From the NCBI GenBank assembly GCA_029216955.1, contig JANAVB010029819.1:31422586-31486585 (forward strand): 64,000 nt of DNA, in the 5' to 3' direction. Positions within the stretch are counted from its first letter, which is position 1, and every line of letters begins with the position of its first letter. The translations under genes were made by a program, and so were the position numbers. Below, in pieces: positions 12,786 to 25,043 of this stretch. The notes under the pieces were generated by a model. It saw only the letters and a list, made by a program, of their open reading frames with translations. It did not search any database and was not told the DNA's origin. The stretch comes from Iris pallida (Eukaryota > Streptophyta > Magnoliopsida > Asparagales > Iridaceae).

Positions 12786-13165
12786 GGGCAGTGGGGGCAG
12801 CGGGCTTGGGGACATTCGGGCTTGGGTCGGGGGCGTCGGAGGCTGGGCGGCTGGCTTGGGGCGGGGGCCTCGGGGGCTGGGCGGCCGGCTTGGGGCGGGG
12901 GCGTCGGGGGCTGGACGACTGGCTTGGGGCGGGGGCGTCGGGGCCTAGGCGGCGGGCTTGGGGCGGGGGCGTCGGGGCCTGGGCGGCGGGCTTGGGGCGG
13001 GGGCGTCGGGGGCTGGGCGGCGGGCTTGGGGCGGTGGCGTCGGGGCTGGGCGGCGGGCTTTGGTCGGGGGCGGCGGGGGCTGGGCGGCGGGCTTGTGGCT
13101 GGGGCGTCGGGGGCTGGGCGGCGGGCTTGGGGCTGCGGGCTTTGGTCGGGGGCGGCGGGGGGCTT
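12786..13165 (+). repeat. GC-rich minisatellite in CACTA 1
   Basis: About eleven imperfect units of roughly 33-36 bp built on 'ggcttggggcgggggcgtcg' plus 'ggggctgggcggc'. It is strikingly GC-rich beside AT-rich neighbours. Long frames open on both strands (Gly/Ala/Arg-rich forward, Pro-rich reverse) purely because of composition. Confidence 0.9.
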
Positions 13166-13617
13166 TGCTTATCAAATTCATCTAAGTTTATATATTGGCT
13201 AAATAATGTGTTATCCATATTGGGTGTTATCCATTAGTTTGGTGGTGTTTGGATTAGTAAATGTGAATATGGAGTTCGGGTTCATGGTGTATATGTTCAC
13301 TGTGTCAAGGACAGTGCGAGTTCTTCATCTGCATAAGTGTGTTTGGGTTCATGGTCTATAAATCTAACTGTGATATACATATATATGTGCCTATTATAAT
13401 TAGCATGCAGGACGGCTTAGGGTGTAATGTTTGATTGTATACATGGTAGGAATTATAGGTAATTAATGCTAGTGTGACTAGACTAAGGTAGTGCTTGCTA
13501 GATAATAAGGACACTCTAGTATCCTAACCAAGTTAATTTTAGACTAGATATTTAGGATATAGCTCCCATATCCTAGAAGTGGACTCTTGCAATTTAGAAA
13601 TAGATAGATTGATTCAG
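13166..13617 (+). other. CACTA 1 internal non-coding stretch
   Basis: Ordinary AT-rich sequence between the GC-rich minisatellite and the GGTATC repeat. No motif seen; it may be intron or leader of the transposase transcript. Confidence 0.5.
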
Positions 13618-14222
13618 TTTGGTATCGGTATCGCACTATCGGTATCGGTATCGGTATCGCACTATCGGTCAAGGTTCACAATCGGTATCGGAATCGGTTT
13701 CGGACTATTCCTATGAGTATTGGTATCGGCGATATCGGTAGTATCGGCGGTATCGTATCGGAGTATCGGACTTTGGTATCGAAAAACAAATAATTATTAA
13801 TAAATTATTTACATTTAAAAATATATATTTTATACATTTAGGCATAATTTTAAGTATTTCAGCGTTATTTCTTAGTAGTTTTGAAATTATATGAAATAGT
13901 AGTCACCCTTACCGTTTGGTTTTGCCGAATTGACCGGAACAAAGACCCCCATAGTCGGTATCGGTCAATATTTGGTATCGATCGGTATCGGATCGGAACA
14001 TGCCAAACCGTATCGGTATCGGCCGTATCGGATCGGTATCGGCCGATACTTTAAACCATGCTATCGGTATCGAACTATCGGTATCGGTATCGGTATCGCA
14101 CTATCGATATTGGTATCGCACTATCGGTATCGAACTATCGGTATCGAACTATCGGTATCGGTATCGGTATCGCACTATCGGTATCGGTATCGATATCGCA
14201 CTATCGGTATCGAACTATTAGT
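13618..14222 (+). repeat. GGTATC hexamer-based repeat tracts
   Basis: Two blocks (13618-13780 and 13955-14222) are made of GGTATC units in phase and in variants such as 'actatcggtatcgaac', separated by AT-rich sequence. The phrase 'ggaacatgccaaaccgtatc' near 13996 recurs in CACTA element 2 near 61249. Confidence 0.9.
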
Positions 14223-14344
14223 AACAACTGTATTTATATTTTTCTCTTCAAGAGCTAGAATACTAGCGGATCCACCAGTTACATGATTATATACTAATAC
14301 TGTTTAGTTTGTCTTACTATATAGATTTTTACATCTAATCTGTG

Positions 14345-17300
14345 ATGGATCGTTATTTCGTTGATCGTACATGGATGTACAAACGACAACACGAGAGCAG
14401 AATAGGTGTGAGTGACGATTTTCAGGCAGGCGTAGAAGTGTTTCTTAAGTATGCCATGAGCAAAGCTCAGTTTATGGACGGTAACAAAATCAAGTGTCTA
14501 TGTCGTAATTGTCGCAATAGACGTTACGAAGAAGTGGTGAGTGTAAGAGATCATTTAACCCGTAAGGGTTTCGTACGTGATTACGGCCTGTGGTCATCGC
14601 AAGGTGAACTATATGCCGAAAGACAGGTTGCGAATGCTGCTACTTATACTTTTGATGACAATGCTACAGCAAATTTTGTCGTCGATGACGACGAATGCTC
14701 CGTTGATTATGGAGACGTGCAGAACCTTGCACGAGATATGGTGTACGACGCGGCAGGGCCTAATTTTGATCCGGAGGATCCTAATCCCGAGGCGAAGGAG
14801 TTCTATGATATATTTCAGGATGCTGAAACTTTTTTATATCCTGGTTGTGATCCACATTCTGTACTGTCAGTGACGATGTGGTTGTTGAACATAAAGTCCG
14901 ATTTTAACTTGCCACAAACTTGCTATGATCGGATTACACAACTAATGAAGGAGGTGTTACCGAAGGAATCAAAAGAGCTTCCAAAAAACTTCTATAAGTC
15001 GAAGATGATGGTCCGACAACTGGGACTGGGGTACGACAAGATAGTTTATTGTCACAACGGATGCATATTGTACTACAAGGAGAACGAGGATGTAGAAAGT
15101 TGCCGTTTCTGTAATGCGGATCGTTACAAGGAAGTCAGGGGAAAAGGAAAGTCAACTAGAAAACGACGTCCTTACAAGTATATGCATTACTTGTCGATCA
15201 CGAAGCGCTTGCAAAGGATGTATATGTCTCAGAATACTGCAGAACACATGACGTGGCACAACGAAGAACGCACAAAGGACGATGGAGAATTGTCACATCC
15301 TTCGGATGGAGAGGCGTGGAAATATTTCAATTTTTGCCATCCAGATTTTGCTGCAGAGCCCAGAAATGTATGCATGGGGCTATGTTCTGATGGATTCGCC
15401 CCTTTCGGGCAGTCGGGATCTCAATACTCCTGCTGGCCGGTCATTCTGACCCCTTACAATCTGCCACCATGGATGTGTATGAAGACTCCTTATATGTTCT
15501 TGACAGCTTTCATACCGGGTCCCAAAAATCCGACGAAGAATATCGATATATATTTACAGCCGTTGGTGGATGAGCTAAAACAGCTGTGGGAGATCGGCGT
15601 CACGACGTATGATATTTCCAGGAAACAGAACTTTCAGATGAGAGCTTCACTGATGTGGACAATCAATGATTTTCCCGTATACGGTATGCTGTCGGGATGG
15701 AGTACTCACGGCACCCTGTCTTGTCCGATATGCATGCAAAATAGTGAGGCGTTTCGCCTTAAGCATAGAGGAAAAACTTTTTCTTTGATTGTCATCGTCA
15801 ATTTCTGCCCGCGAGTCATCCTTAGAGAAAGAACAAGGACGCATTCAGAGCTAGAAAAAAAAAATTTTCTCATCTGCCTGCCAGGCAGTCGGGATACGAT
15901 ATTTGGGAAGATGTAAAGGATTTTTCCACTGTAATGGAAGATCCATCGAACAATCGTGTCGATGGGTTCGGACAAACCCATAACTGGACCAAACGGAGTA
16001 TCTTCTGGGACTTGCCTTATTGGAAAGATAATCTTATAAGGCATAATCTTGATGTTATGCATATCGAAAAGAATGTGTTCGATAATGTCTTCAATACCGT
16101 CATGGACATTAAAAGAAAGACGAAGGACAATCCAAAAGTAAGACAAGACATTGCCGAGATATGCAAGCGTCCTTATCTGAACTTGATACAAAGGGGAGCT
16201 GCTGGACAATTAAGTAAGCCGATAGCACAATACACATTGAGCAAGGAAGATAGATTGATAATCTGCAAGTGGGTATCTACTTTAAGATTTCCCGACGGCT
16301 ATGTGTCGAATTTGTCTAGATGTGTTGACCTCAATGAACGCAAGCTAACGGAAATGAAGAGTCATGACTGCCACGTGTTTATGGAAAGATTACTGCCCAT
16401 TGCTTTGAAAGAGTTGTTGCCTTCTGCTGTATGGGTTCCGTTGGCCGAACTATCAATATTTTTTAGGGATATTTGCTCAACTAAGTTGACTGTGCAACAC
16501 ATGGTTGAACTTGAGGAGAAGATTATCTTAACAATTTGCAAGTTGGAGAAAATATTTCCTCATGGCTTCTTCGACAGCATAGAACATCTACCGATTCATC
16601 TAGCATACGAAGCCCGTGTCGGTGCGTCTGTTCATTATCGATGGATGTACCCATTTGAAAGGTACATAAATATCGATATAATTTAAGCTGAATTTCCATT
16701 TATTTTAAAATTCTTTCTTAATTCTTAAGATAATTTGTCTCTCTAGATACCTACACCATCTAAAGAAGAAAGTTGGCAACAAAGCTCATATAGAGGCTTC
16801 GATATGCGAAGCATATCTTATCGAAGAGGTTTCAAACTTCTGCTCCATTTATTTCGATACTCATGTTAAGACAAATCGAAATAGACCTCAAAGGAATGAC
16901 GAGGACCTTGAGGATGGAGAAATATTCAATGTAAGGGGCAAGCCTGTTGGGGCTAGTAAAAGACGGTGGTTGACAGACGACGAGTATGATGTCGCTCACC
17001 GATATGTCTTGTTAAACTGTGACATACAAGAAGTGAGAGATTTGGAGAAGTAAGTCAGTACACTTGCACTCGTTATAATCTCAAATTTGATGAAGTAAGT
17101 GACTACACTTATATATTCTTATTTTCTCTAATAGTATATTTAGAGATGAAATCAAATTGAGGAGACCCGATATTACCGATGAGGGACTTCAAAGAGAGGT
17201 TGATTGTACATTTCCGTCATGGTTTCGCAAATACGTAAGTAACTGTGATTATAATTGAGATTATTAATATATAATCTGAAACATTTAAATTATAAATATT

Positions 17301-18131
17301 TGTTTACAGGTTATATTGCCTGAAACAACACTCACTCATGAGAGTGTTCGTTATCTGGCACTGGGACCGAAGAAGCAAATAAAGTCTTGGCCAGGCTATG
17401 TCGTTAATGGCTTCAGGTTTAAGTCAACTCAGAATGCTATAAATGTCGAATTTATCAATGACGGTATCAATACCAAGGATTCCGGTATTTGCATAAGAGG
17501 CACCGTCTATGACGACGAGCCGGACTTTGACTATTATGGAGTGCTTCGGGATATTGTAGGTTTACAATATACTGGCCCATATGATATGCATATTGTGATG
17601 TTCAAATGTGAGTGGTTCGATACGACACCAAATATCGGTTGGAGAATCAATAAACAATTTGGATTCGTCGATATAAATCATCGCAGGAGGTATAGAGGGT
17701 CTGATACATTTGCGATAGCAAATCAGGCTGTTCAAGTCTATTATACAAGCTACCCAAGATGTCGTAGAGATCGATTTGACTGGTGGGCAGTATGCAAGAT
17801 TAAATCTAGAAATACATTCAACGTTGGAGACCCAGCATACCAAGAGGACCAGATCGAAAAGTCCCAATACTTGGGACAACACTCAGATACAATGGCCGTT
17901 GAAGATATTGTTGAGGAAAATAGAGGGGAGGAAGAGGTTGATACACAAGACTTAGCGGTCAACCAGGGGAGAAAGAGGCGTCTTGTCCCAAATTTTGAGG
18001 CAGAAGAAGAAGAAGAATTTGATGGGGATGAGGATACAGATGAAATCGACGATGAAGATAAGGATGAGGATGAGGATAAGGAGGATGATGATGAAGACGA
18101 GGTCGAGGATGAGAACGAAGACGATGATTAG
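14345..18131 (+). pseudogene. TNP2-like CACTA transposase, multi-exon, broken
   Basis: The transposase that cuts and joins CACTA ends. ATG at 14345 (MDRYFVDRTWMYKRQ) opens the transposase-associated domain with CRNCRNRR. The TNP2 catalytic domain follows (CSDGFAPFG, TPYNLPPWMCMK, PICMQNSEAFRLKH), then HNLDVMHIEKNVFDN, a DUF4218 region (16380-16661) and DUF4216 (about 17400-17800), ending in an acidic tail of Asp/Glu repeats. Inferred exons: to 16661, 16747-17049, 17135-17234, 17310-18131, each with GT..AG borders and matching phase. A frameshift near 15783 and an in-frame TAG at 15823-15825 break it. Family assignment is secure; activity is very unlikely. Confidence 0.92.
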
Positions 18132-18244
18132 GTTAAATATTGCTGTATAGTAAAAACACTTCCAATTACGTGAATTAAGTTTGACCTCATAAAAGCAATT
18201 ACTTGAATTCATGTTTTTTTCATTCGATTATTTACTTATTGCAG

Positions 18245-20358
18245 ATGGCACTCCTAGTCTTTTTTGTCGCGACGACACTCGTCTCCCTACTGGTGGTATG
18301 TATATTTTAGTTTAGTTTTTTATATCCATTTACACTTTCATATTGTTAATTATGTTTATGTGTTCTATTTATAGGTCATGATGGCTGGTCGTGGTCGTGG
18401 TGCTGGTCGTGGTGGTGGTGGTGGTGGTGGTGGTGGTGGTGGTGGTGGTGCGGGTCGTGGTCGTGGTCGTACTGGTGCTGGTGGTCGTGGTCGCATTCAG
18501 AGTTCCCGGGATGTGACCCCATCGAGCGAGCCCGACCCGGAGAGTACCCCGGGCACAGACGTATCCCGCCCTCGATCGACCACTTCATCGAGGCATCAGT
18601 CCGGATCTGCTAGCGGATCCGATCCGCTATCGGAACCACTAGCAGCGGATCCACCAGGGGATGCCCCAGTTACTGTACAGTGGGCCCCGGAGTACCCCCA
18701 TACTCGGTTTCATCCGATTACTGGGGAGTACATACGCGGACCCGCGGATTCTCCGACGGCACCAGAGAGGCCGAGAGGCGAGTTCCGACGAGAGCTATGG
18801 CCCGCGGGGACCTCGTAAGTAAATTTAAGTTAATTTATTAAATTTCTTTCATTTATTCAAGTTAATAATCCAGTCGTTTTTTCTTTGTAGGTTTTTTTCG
18901 TTTAATGTTGGCAGGGCCCTTGGAGAAATTATCAGGGCTAACTTCCACGGTCCCTACCTCAACTTTACGTCGGTGCCCCCAAACGTGCAGTACGTCTGGC
19001 TCGACGAGTTGAGGGTATATATCTATATTTTTTTGGTTAATTCTATGTGATTCTTTAATCAACCATTTTGTAAATTACGTGATAATTGATTTTCTGTGTT
19101 AGAGAACGTACTGGTGGCCCCTCCACCGCGAGGAGGGGATCCGCAGGACCTACAGAAGCGCATGCTCGAAGAAGATACGGGATATGATTCATGACCTAAA
19201 AATGGGGCATACGAGGCCGAATTGGATCCGGCAGGATTATTATGAGGACCTCTTAGGCATGATGGATAACCCTGCGTACAAGGAGAAATCGGAGAAGGCG
19301 AAGGTAAACCGATCTGCCGCGGGCCTTCATACGGGGGGATCAAGGTCTCACGCAGCGATACTTGCAGATCTGGTGAGCAACCGTAAATTTATTTCACTAT
19401 CGAATTAGGTATTATTAATTAAAGGAGTTAATTAGTTTCTACGCAAATTTCGTATGCAGGCCCAACGGGCGGTGAAGGAGGGAAGGACGCCAGAATCGTT
19501 CACCATGTACGACGTCTTCCAACATACGCACAAAAGACGGAAGGACGGGAGCTTCGTCGACGAGAGGGCCAAGGAGACTGATGTAAGTACTTATGTTTAT
19601 GAGATTAACGTTAGAATTAAAAGTATTCGGACTATAACTTGGATAAACTTAGGATTCACACTTAACTTAGTGAAATATAGGATTTAGATTACAACTTAGG
19701 TAAATCTTACAATATAAACACATTCATTTGATAGGCTGCGTAACGTGAGGCCCTTAGTCGGACTCAGTTAACTGACACCGAGGATGTCGGTGAAATGACG
19801 CCCTTCCGGATGCCCTCTACTTTGGCCGCTCGGAACGACTTGTTCGTAGATACCGTCGGCGGCTTTAAGAAAGGGTTCCTGTACGGAGTCGGCTCCCTAG
19901 GGCCATTGCATTTGGCGATGCAGAGATTTCCACCGACACCGCCTCCTCCCGTGGCCCGGGCAGATGATGATGTTAGATCGCAGCTTACGCAGCTGCACGA
20001 GGCGGTGTCATCCTTGCGGGAGCAATTTGCCACGCACTTTCTGCCTGCGTCTGCTGCTGTCGGTCCGTCTGCTGCCGGTCCGTCTGCTGCTGCCGGTACG
20101 TCTGCTGATGGTGCTCGTCCGTCTTCTACTGGTCCGTCGACTGCAGGTGTCGGTCCGTCTTCCGTGGGCCATCTTTCTTTCAACCCTGAAGCCCCTGTGC
20201 TACCGCCTACGGCTGTGACGGCACTCCTGGATCTCATGTACGCAGAGCAGCTTCGCCGACTTCCGAGCACTGTCTACGACGCCTTGCCTCCGTACCTTGT
20301 GGAGGAGTATATGCGTCGGTCGAATACGGGAACGGACAATCGACCTCCTCCTTCTTAA
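18245..20358 (+). pseudogene. Second CACTA gene (TNP1/Ptta-En-Spm-like), stop in exon 5
   Basis: The accessory protein thought to bind subterminal repeats. Inferred exons: 18378-18814 (Gly/Arg-rich start, then a Ser/Pro linker), 18891-19014, 19103-19372, 19460-19582, 19735-20358, with GT..AG borders and consistent phase. Conserved parts include NVQYVWLDELR, then RTYWWPLHREEG and SRSHAAILADL, the usual Ptta/En/Spm plant transposase region. A short upstream exon at 18245-18295 (MALLVFF...) could join in frame, but this is uncertain. TAA at 19741-19743 in exon 5 truncates it. The C-terminal part is low-complexity Ala/Pro/Ser. Confidence 0.8.
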
Positions 20359-20483
20359 AATATTGTATTAAGAAAATTTGGATTATTTGTGATAGCTTTG
20401 AACTAATTGTGCTATAATCGGCTTATAGCACCGGATATTATGTTACTCTTTAGGATAATTGATATTTATTTTCTATTAATTTG

Positions 20484-20640
20484 GTTTGGTCTGTGATTCT
20501 TGGATAATTGGTCATATGTGCATATTTGGTCTATGTGATTCTTGGATAATTGGTGTGCATTATATATTTGGTCTGTGTGATTGTTGGATAATTGGTGTGC
20601 ATTATATATTGGTTTGGTTTATGCATATATTTGTGAACAG
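20484..20640 (+). repeat. Short tandem repeat in 3' flank of CACTA genes
   Basis: Three units of about 49 bp carry 'ttggtctgtgtgattcttgg' followed by 'ataattggtgtgcat'. Confidence 0.8.
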
Positions 20641-20671
20641 AGAAAGTGCTGCAATTTTTTTCCAAAAAACC

Positions 20672-21476
20672 CAGTTAGCGACGGACTAGTGACCGTTTAG
20701 CGACGGATATTCCCAGTTGCCGATGGGTTTTCGACGGATAATCCGTCGCTATCTGGAGTTTTTAAACTGTTTCCAGGCAGCGACGGGTTATCGACGGATT
20801 ATCCGTCGGCAACGTTCTGGTGGTATAAGCTTCGACGGAATAGCGACGGAATGGCCGTCGCCAGGGCGACTGATAATCAGCCGCTAATCAGTCGCTCTAT
20901 ATGGCGACGGCTTAGCGACGGAAAATCCGTCGACATGGTTCTGGAAATGCATGACATTTTCAGAACCATGGCGACGGATAATCAGTCAGCAATCCGTCGC
21001 TATGGCGTCGCGGTAGCGACGGGTTAGCGACTACTATTCTGTCGCCATGGTGCTGGAAATGCCAAGCATTTCCAGAACCTGATCGACGGATAGTCCGTCA
21101 GAATACCGTCGCAAATCCGTCGTTAATTACCGACGAATACCGACGGATTAGCGACGGAACGATACGATCTGATACGCTGTTACGACGGGTTACCGACGAA
21201 AATTTACGTTGCTATTGCCTACACAGTTCAATACTTAATAGTTGAAGTGGACGACAGTCCGTCGAAAATGCGTCGCTAATGCTTCGTATTGTGACGTCGA
21301 ATATCCGTCGCTATTTCGTCATGTGACGACAACTTAGCGACGGAAGGTTATTAGCGACGAGCTGATTGCCGACGGATTTTTTTGGCCAATATCCGTCGGC
21401 AATCGGTTGCTAATAGTAATTACCGTCGTCTTTGCGACGGATGTGGCCGTCGCTAAAACGATAAATTTTGGTAGTG
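20672..21476 (+). repeat. CACTA 1 right subterminal repeats and terminal inverted repeat
   Basis: More than twenty copies of GCGACGGA/CCGTCGC-type motifs in both orientations, many in inverted pairs, end in ATTTTGGTAGTG. The right array is about twice as long as the left, as in other CACTA elements. Confidence 0.9.
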
Positions 21477-22015
21477 CAATCATGCTTTCACTTACAAGTA
21501 TTCACGCAAGATACAAAAGACTCATGTCTGTAATAAATCAAAGGACACTCACTTCAGAATTATCTATACGTACTGTGGTCAACATGGGCAAATATTATAG
21601 TATTGTAGAATTACAAAGTTGGTAGACAAGCATAAATACACATGGATACCCCAAACTAACAATGCTGGACCCTCAAAGAAATTGGTACCAAAGGTCACAT
21701 TTACTCGTCTTATAGGTAGGCCGACCATCTCATGCTAGAAGCAAATGGATTCTCGATAGCGGATCTTCACGGCAAATGATAGGTGATGCATATTTATTTG
21801 CGACGCTATCGATGAAAAGGGAAGGATATGTCCCCTTAGGAAATAATTTGAGAGGTAATGTTATAGGAAATGGTATTGTTGGTCATCTTTCTGACAATGG
21901 TTATGGTATTAATTTTGTTAAAGACAAATATTCTATATATGATATGTCAACTGGTAATATTGTCTATGAAGGATTCAAGGAGGATAATATTCATGTTTCT
22001 TTTAGAAAGAACTAA
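21477..22015 (+). pseudogene. Copia gag zinc knuckle and protease region
   Basis: Resumes the copia reading frame after the CACTA element. A zinc knuckle (CGQHGQILYYC with an upstream Tyr-Cys) is followed by a protease core: SKWILDSGSSRQM carries the catalytic Asp-Ser-Gly, followed by LGNNLRGNVIGNG. Two frame changes, near 21598 and 21735, break it. It ends in FRKN at 22015, about 30 bp before the LINE fragment. Confidence 0.8.
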
Positions 22016-22049
22016 CAGTGCATATAAGTGCCTAACACGTCAGGGACTG

Positions 22050-22183
22050 CAGAGCACATTCTGTATTCTGGAGAACTGGCTGTGCAGGTGTGGACCACCC
22101 TCTCCTGCAGAGCATATAAGAACCAACAGACAGAGATTGCAACGCACATTCTCTATTCTGGAGAATTGGCTGTGCTGGTATGG
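22050..22183 (+). repeat. Duplicated zf-RVT segment in LINE
   Basis: The block 'cacattctgtattctggaga' to 'gtgtggaccacc' recurs about 96 bp later as 'cacattctctattctggaga' to 'gtatgg', continuing across the solo LTR with 'accaccctctcc' at 36403. It is an imperfect tandem duplication within the LINE coding end. Confidence 0.8.
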
Positions 22184-22994
22184 TGTCATGACCCGCACCC
22201 AGTATAGGGGCACGAGAAGTGGATACGTCCAGCCTACGCCGGAGTATCGGCGATAGAACGCTGTCCTAGGTCACGTACATCTAACCATTATAAGGTACCT
22301 GTGTAATGTATACGCTCCGAATGGTGGACAATATATAAATGTTGTCACCCTCATTTCCTGTATTTCGTATTTGTACTCGTAATTTGATTTTTGGCACGTA
22401 TTTTATTTTCTCGACTTGCGGATTTTTGTTTTTCGAAAATGGGTTTGGACCATGGCTTAGTATTATTTTGGGGAGTTGGTTTGGTTTGGTTTGGTCTATC
22501 ATGAGTGGAACACCTTAGCCTATTCTCCACCTCCATTCCATCACAACCACCCTCATTAAAACCTACCAACCTTTTCTCTCTCCTCCATAACTCCATTAAT
22601 TTCTTACAACTTCTTCTTCTTCCTTCTTCCACACAACTCCCCAACGCATAGGCAAGTGCACCTTGCCATCAAATATGCACCACTTTTTATTTATCCATTA
22701 ACTAGATTAGGCCATGGAGAACAACTTTAGAACTTGACATTTTGTGATTTGGAGCTTTCATTTTTTCTAGATCTAGGTTTTAACCATTTTCGAAAATCCT
22801 TGGTTTTGATCCATTAAACTTTAATTTTTGCTTGTTTTGATACTTCCATGTGAAAGAGAATTCGATTTTACTCAAGTTAGAACTTTGAAAATCTAGATTT
22901 GGTTTTGATTTGGCTAAGTTATGAAGATTTGAAGTTTTTGGTGTTCTTGAGGAGTTCATCTCAGCCTTGGTGAAGGCTCTCGGCCAGTGCTCTT

Positions 22995-23370
22995 TAGCAC
23001 TTGACCGTTTGCGCACCCCGGCATGTGCTCTTTAGCGCATGGCCGATTGCGCATAGGCTCAGCCAGTGCTTTGCGCTGCGCTAGATTGCGCTGGCGCAAG
23101 CTAGCCATGCGCAAGCCAGCCATGCGCAAAGTAACCCCTGCGTACTCTACCATTGCGCAGTCCATACTCTGCGCAGTCTACCCTTGCGCAATCCTCTCTT
23201 GCGTAATCCAATTGATGCGCAAGGCATCCCCTGTGCCCCTTTAACCCTGTGCCCCTTGACCCCCTGCGCAGTCTACCCTTGCGCAAGGTAACCCTTGCGC
23301 AAGGCAACCCCTGCGCACTCGACCATTGCGCAGTCCATACCCTGCGCAGCCCAACCCCTGACCCCCTTGC
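22995..23370 (+). repeat. TGCGCA palindrome array in 5' LTR leader
   Basis: About 17 copies of TGCGCA or close variants, typically (T/C)TGCGCA(A/G) spaced 10-25 bp apart with CCC/ACC-rich spacers. Located about 650-1030 bp from the LTR start, it corresponds in position to the CCGCATG array of gypsy element 1. Confidence 0.88.
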
Positions 23371-23561
23371 ACAACCTACTTGTCTATGATGAATTGTTTA
23401 TTTCTTTAAGCTTGGCTCTTCTATAGTCCTATATATATTGGTATTTATTTAGATATTTTACGCCCATTTTATATCCTTACGCCTTTTGTCATGAACTGTT
23501 TTTACTTAATATGTTTGGAATGACTATTGTACATGGCATGGTATGACAAAGAACTAGCATA

Positions 23562-23708
23562 ACACGACAGTGACCCGTAGTGGTGCACTCCTGACATGAC
23601 CAACCTGACTTGATAGTAGCCCGTCGTGGCGCACTCCTGACAGTACCCTGACATGATTTATCTTGATAACTTGATAGTGGCCCGTGGCGGCGCACTCCTG
23701 ACTTGACT
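23562..23708 (+). repeat. Three-unit repeat in 5' LTR
   Basis: Three copies of 'cccgt-gtgg-gcactcctga' with variable linkers of about 25-40 bp. The same trio is in the 3' LTR at about 31208-31355. Confidence 0.8.
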
Positions 23709-25043
23709 TGACTCGTAACTTATAACTTAACTCGTATAATCAACTTGACACCGTGGGTGCTCCTGTTTGCTTGCTTGTGCAATCCACTTGTCTTGTCTTG
23801 CATCATATCTAGGACGTGACTTCCTGGGTACCACGGCCAGGGACTCGCGCTAAATTGGATTAGGCTAATTATTAGATCAAACTAGAACATGGAAAATTCC
23901 CAGTCACAGGCAATCTCGTTATCTAGGTGCTTTAATGGACTTGTAGCTTGCCGACGAGTAGAGCACATTTCCAGCACACTGTCATGTGTTGCACCCTCTA
24001 AGTCACCTAAGGGTATATTTGTCTCCCGGGCAATGTACCCACCTATAACTCTCAAACCGCGGAAGGATAACTGGATGGTCTGCAGGGCTTGGGACTGGAA
24101 ATTCTCACTTGCATCTTGTTAGTAATTAGGCTTGTGATAACCCTAGTTAGTTAAAGTAGTAAGCCGTAGTACTTGCTTGGCCGAATGTGAATGAATGGTG
24201 TCCAGCTCTGTCTAAGTCTTGTCTAGAACCTGTACCTGGAACTCTTGATCATGATTGTTTTACTTATCTTTAACGATAAATGGGTAGAGACAGTGAGCTA
24301 TTCAGGCGAAGGGGTACAATCCCGGGCCTTGTTTGGTTTAAGGATTGTAACCTGGTTCCCGGAATGGTTCCACGTCCCTAGTCGTTTATCGCCCTGTGTA
24401 CTTTACTACTTGTACCTTCTTTTATTCTTTATGTTCTGATATGCTGGCTTTTGTTCTTATTTGTGGCCTCCTTGTGGCACTTGCTCTTTCTGGGGTTTGA
24501 CCCAGCTGGTTTTGTGTGGCCAGATTTTGGAGCAGCTCCCGAGGATCTACCAAGCTTCCAGCCCAATGGTGAACACTAGACGGAACCCGGGCTACGAGTG
24601 GGTTTTCCCTTTTTGTTTCACCCACTTATATGTAAATTTATTCTTTTGAGGCATTTGCCGATGAGCACCTGTTAGCTCGATGCACATTTACTTACTGTCT
24701 GCCTACGGGCTGTAAACATGATTAACAAATCCTAGGGTTGATCATGTATGACTGAACTCTTGCTAGTCCTATTATTTTGTACGACTAGCTTCATGATCAT
24801 CCAATATGTAATATTTGGGATGCCTTATATATATATTTGATGCTCTAATATCTTGTAACTCTGTTAATTGCTTGAGATTGAGACAATAGTCTTGACCTTA
24901 AGGGACTGCTGGCTTATAGTAAACCCTCATATCTAGACAGCCGTGACCGTATAGTTGAGATGTATTCTATTTCAATATACGTAGCTGGCCATGTCTGCCC
25001 CCGCTCTCCAGTATTCTGGTTCTGAGGCGTGACACGGTTTAAG

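Larger units (their letters stand above)
12224..21476 (+). mobile_element. CACTA (En/Spm) transposon 1, near complete, TSD CAA
   Basis: The left end CACTACCAAAAT (12224) and right end ATTTTGGTAGTG (to 21476) are perfect 12 bp inverted repeats. CAA flanks both sides (12221-12223 and 21477-21479), the 3 bp duplication typical of CACTA. Both ends carry dense subterminal repeats built on GCGACGGA. Inside are a TNP2-like transposase gene and a second TNP1/Ptta-like gene, both on the plus strand. Both genes carry lesions, so it is not autonomous as it stands. It lies inside copia gag. Confidence 0.95.
22343..25034 (+). repeat. 5' LTR of gypsy element 2 (2692 bp)
   Basis: Starts TGTCACCC and ends GCGTGACA. 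It aligns end to end with 29990-32683. The first 150 bp show only a handful of mismatches. It carries a TGCGCA motif array (22995-23370) and a three-unit repeat (23562-23708). Confidence 0.96.

Noticed and set aside
12583..13218. Long Pro/Ala/Arg-rich reverse-strand open frame (211 codons) and several overlapping Gly-rich forward frames
   Set aside because: They lie on the GC-rich minisatellite and CT repeats; openness in many frames follows from composition, and there is no conserved domain or start context.
18376..18588. His/Asp-rich reverse-strand frame
   Set aside because: Antisense of the Gly/Arg-rich GGT repeat at the start of the second CACTA gene.
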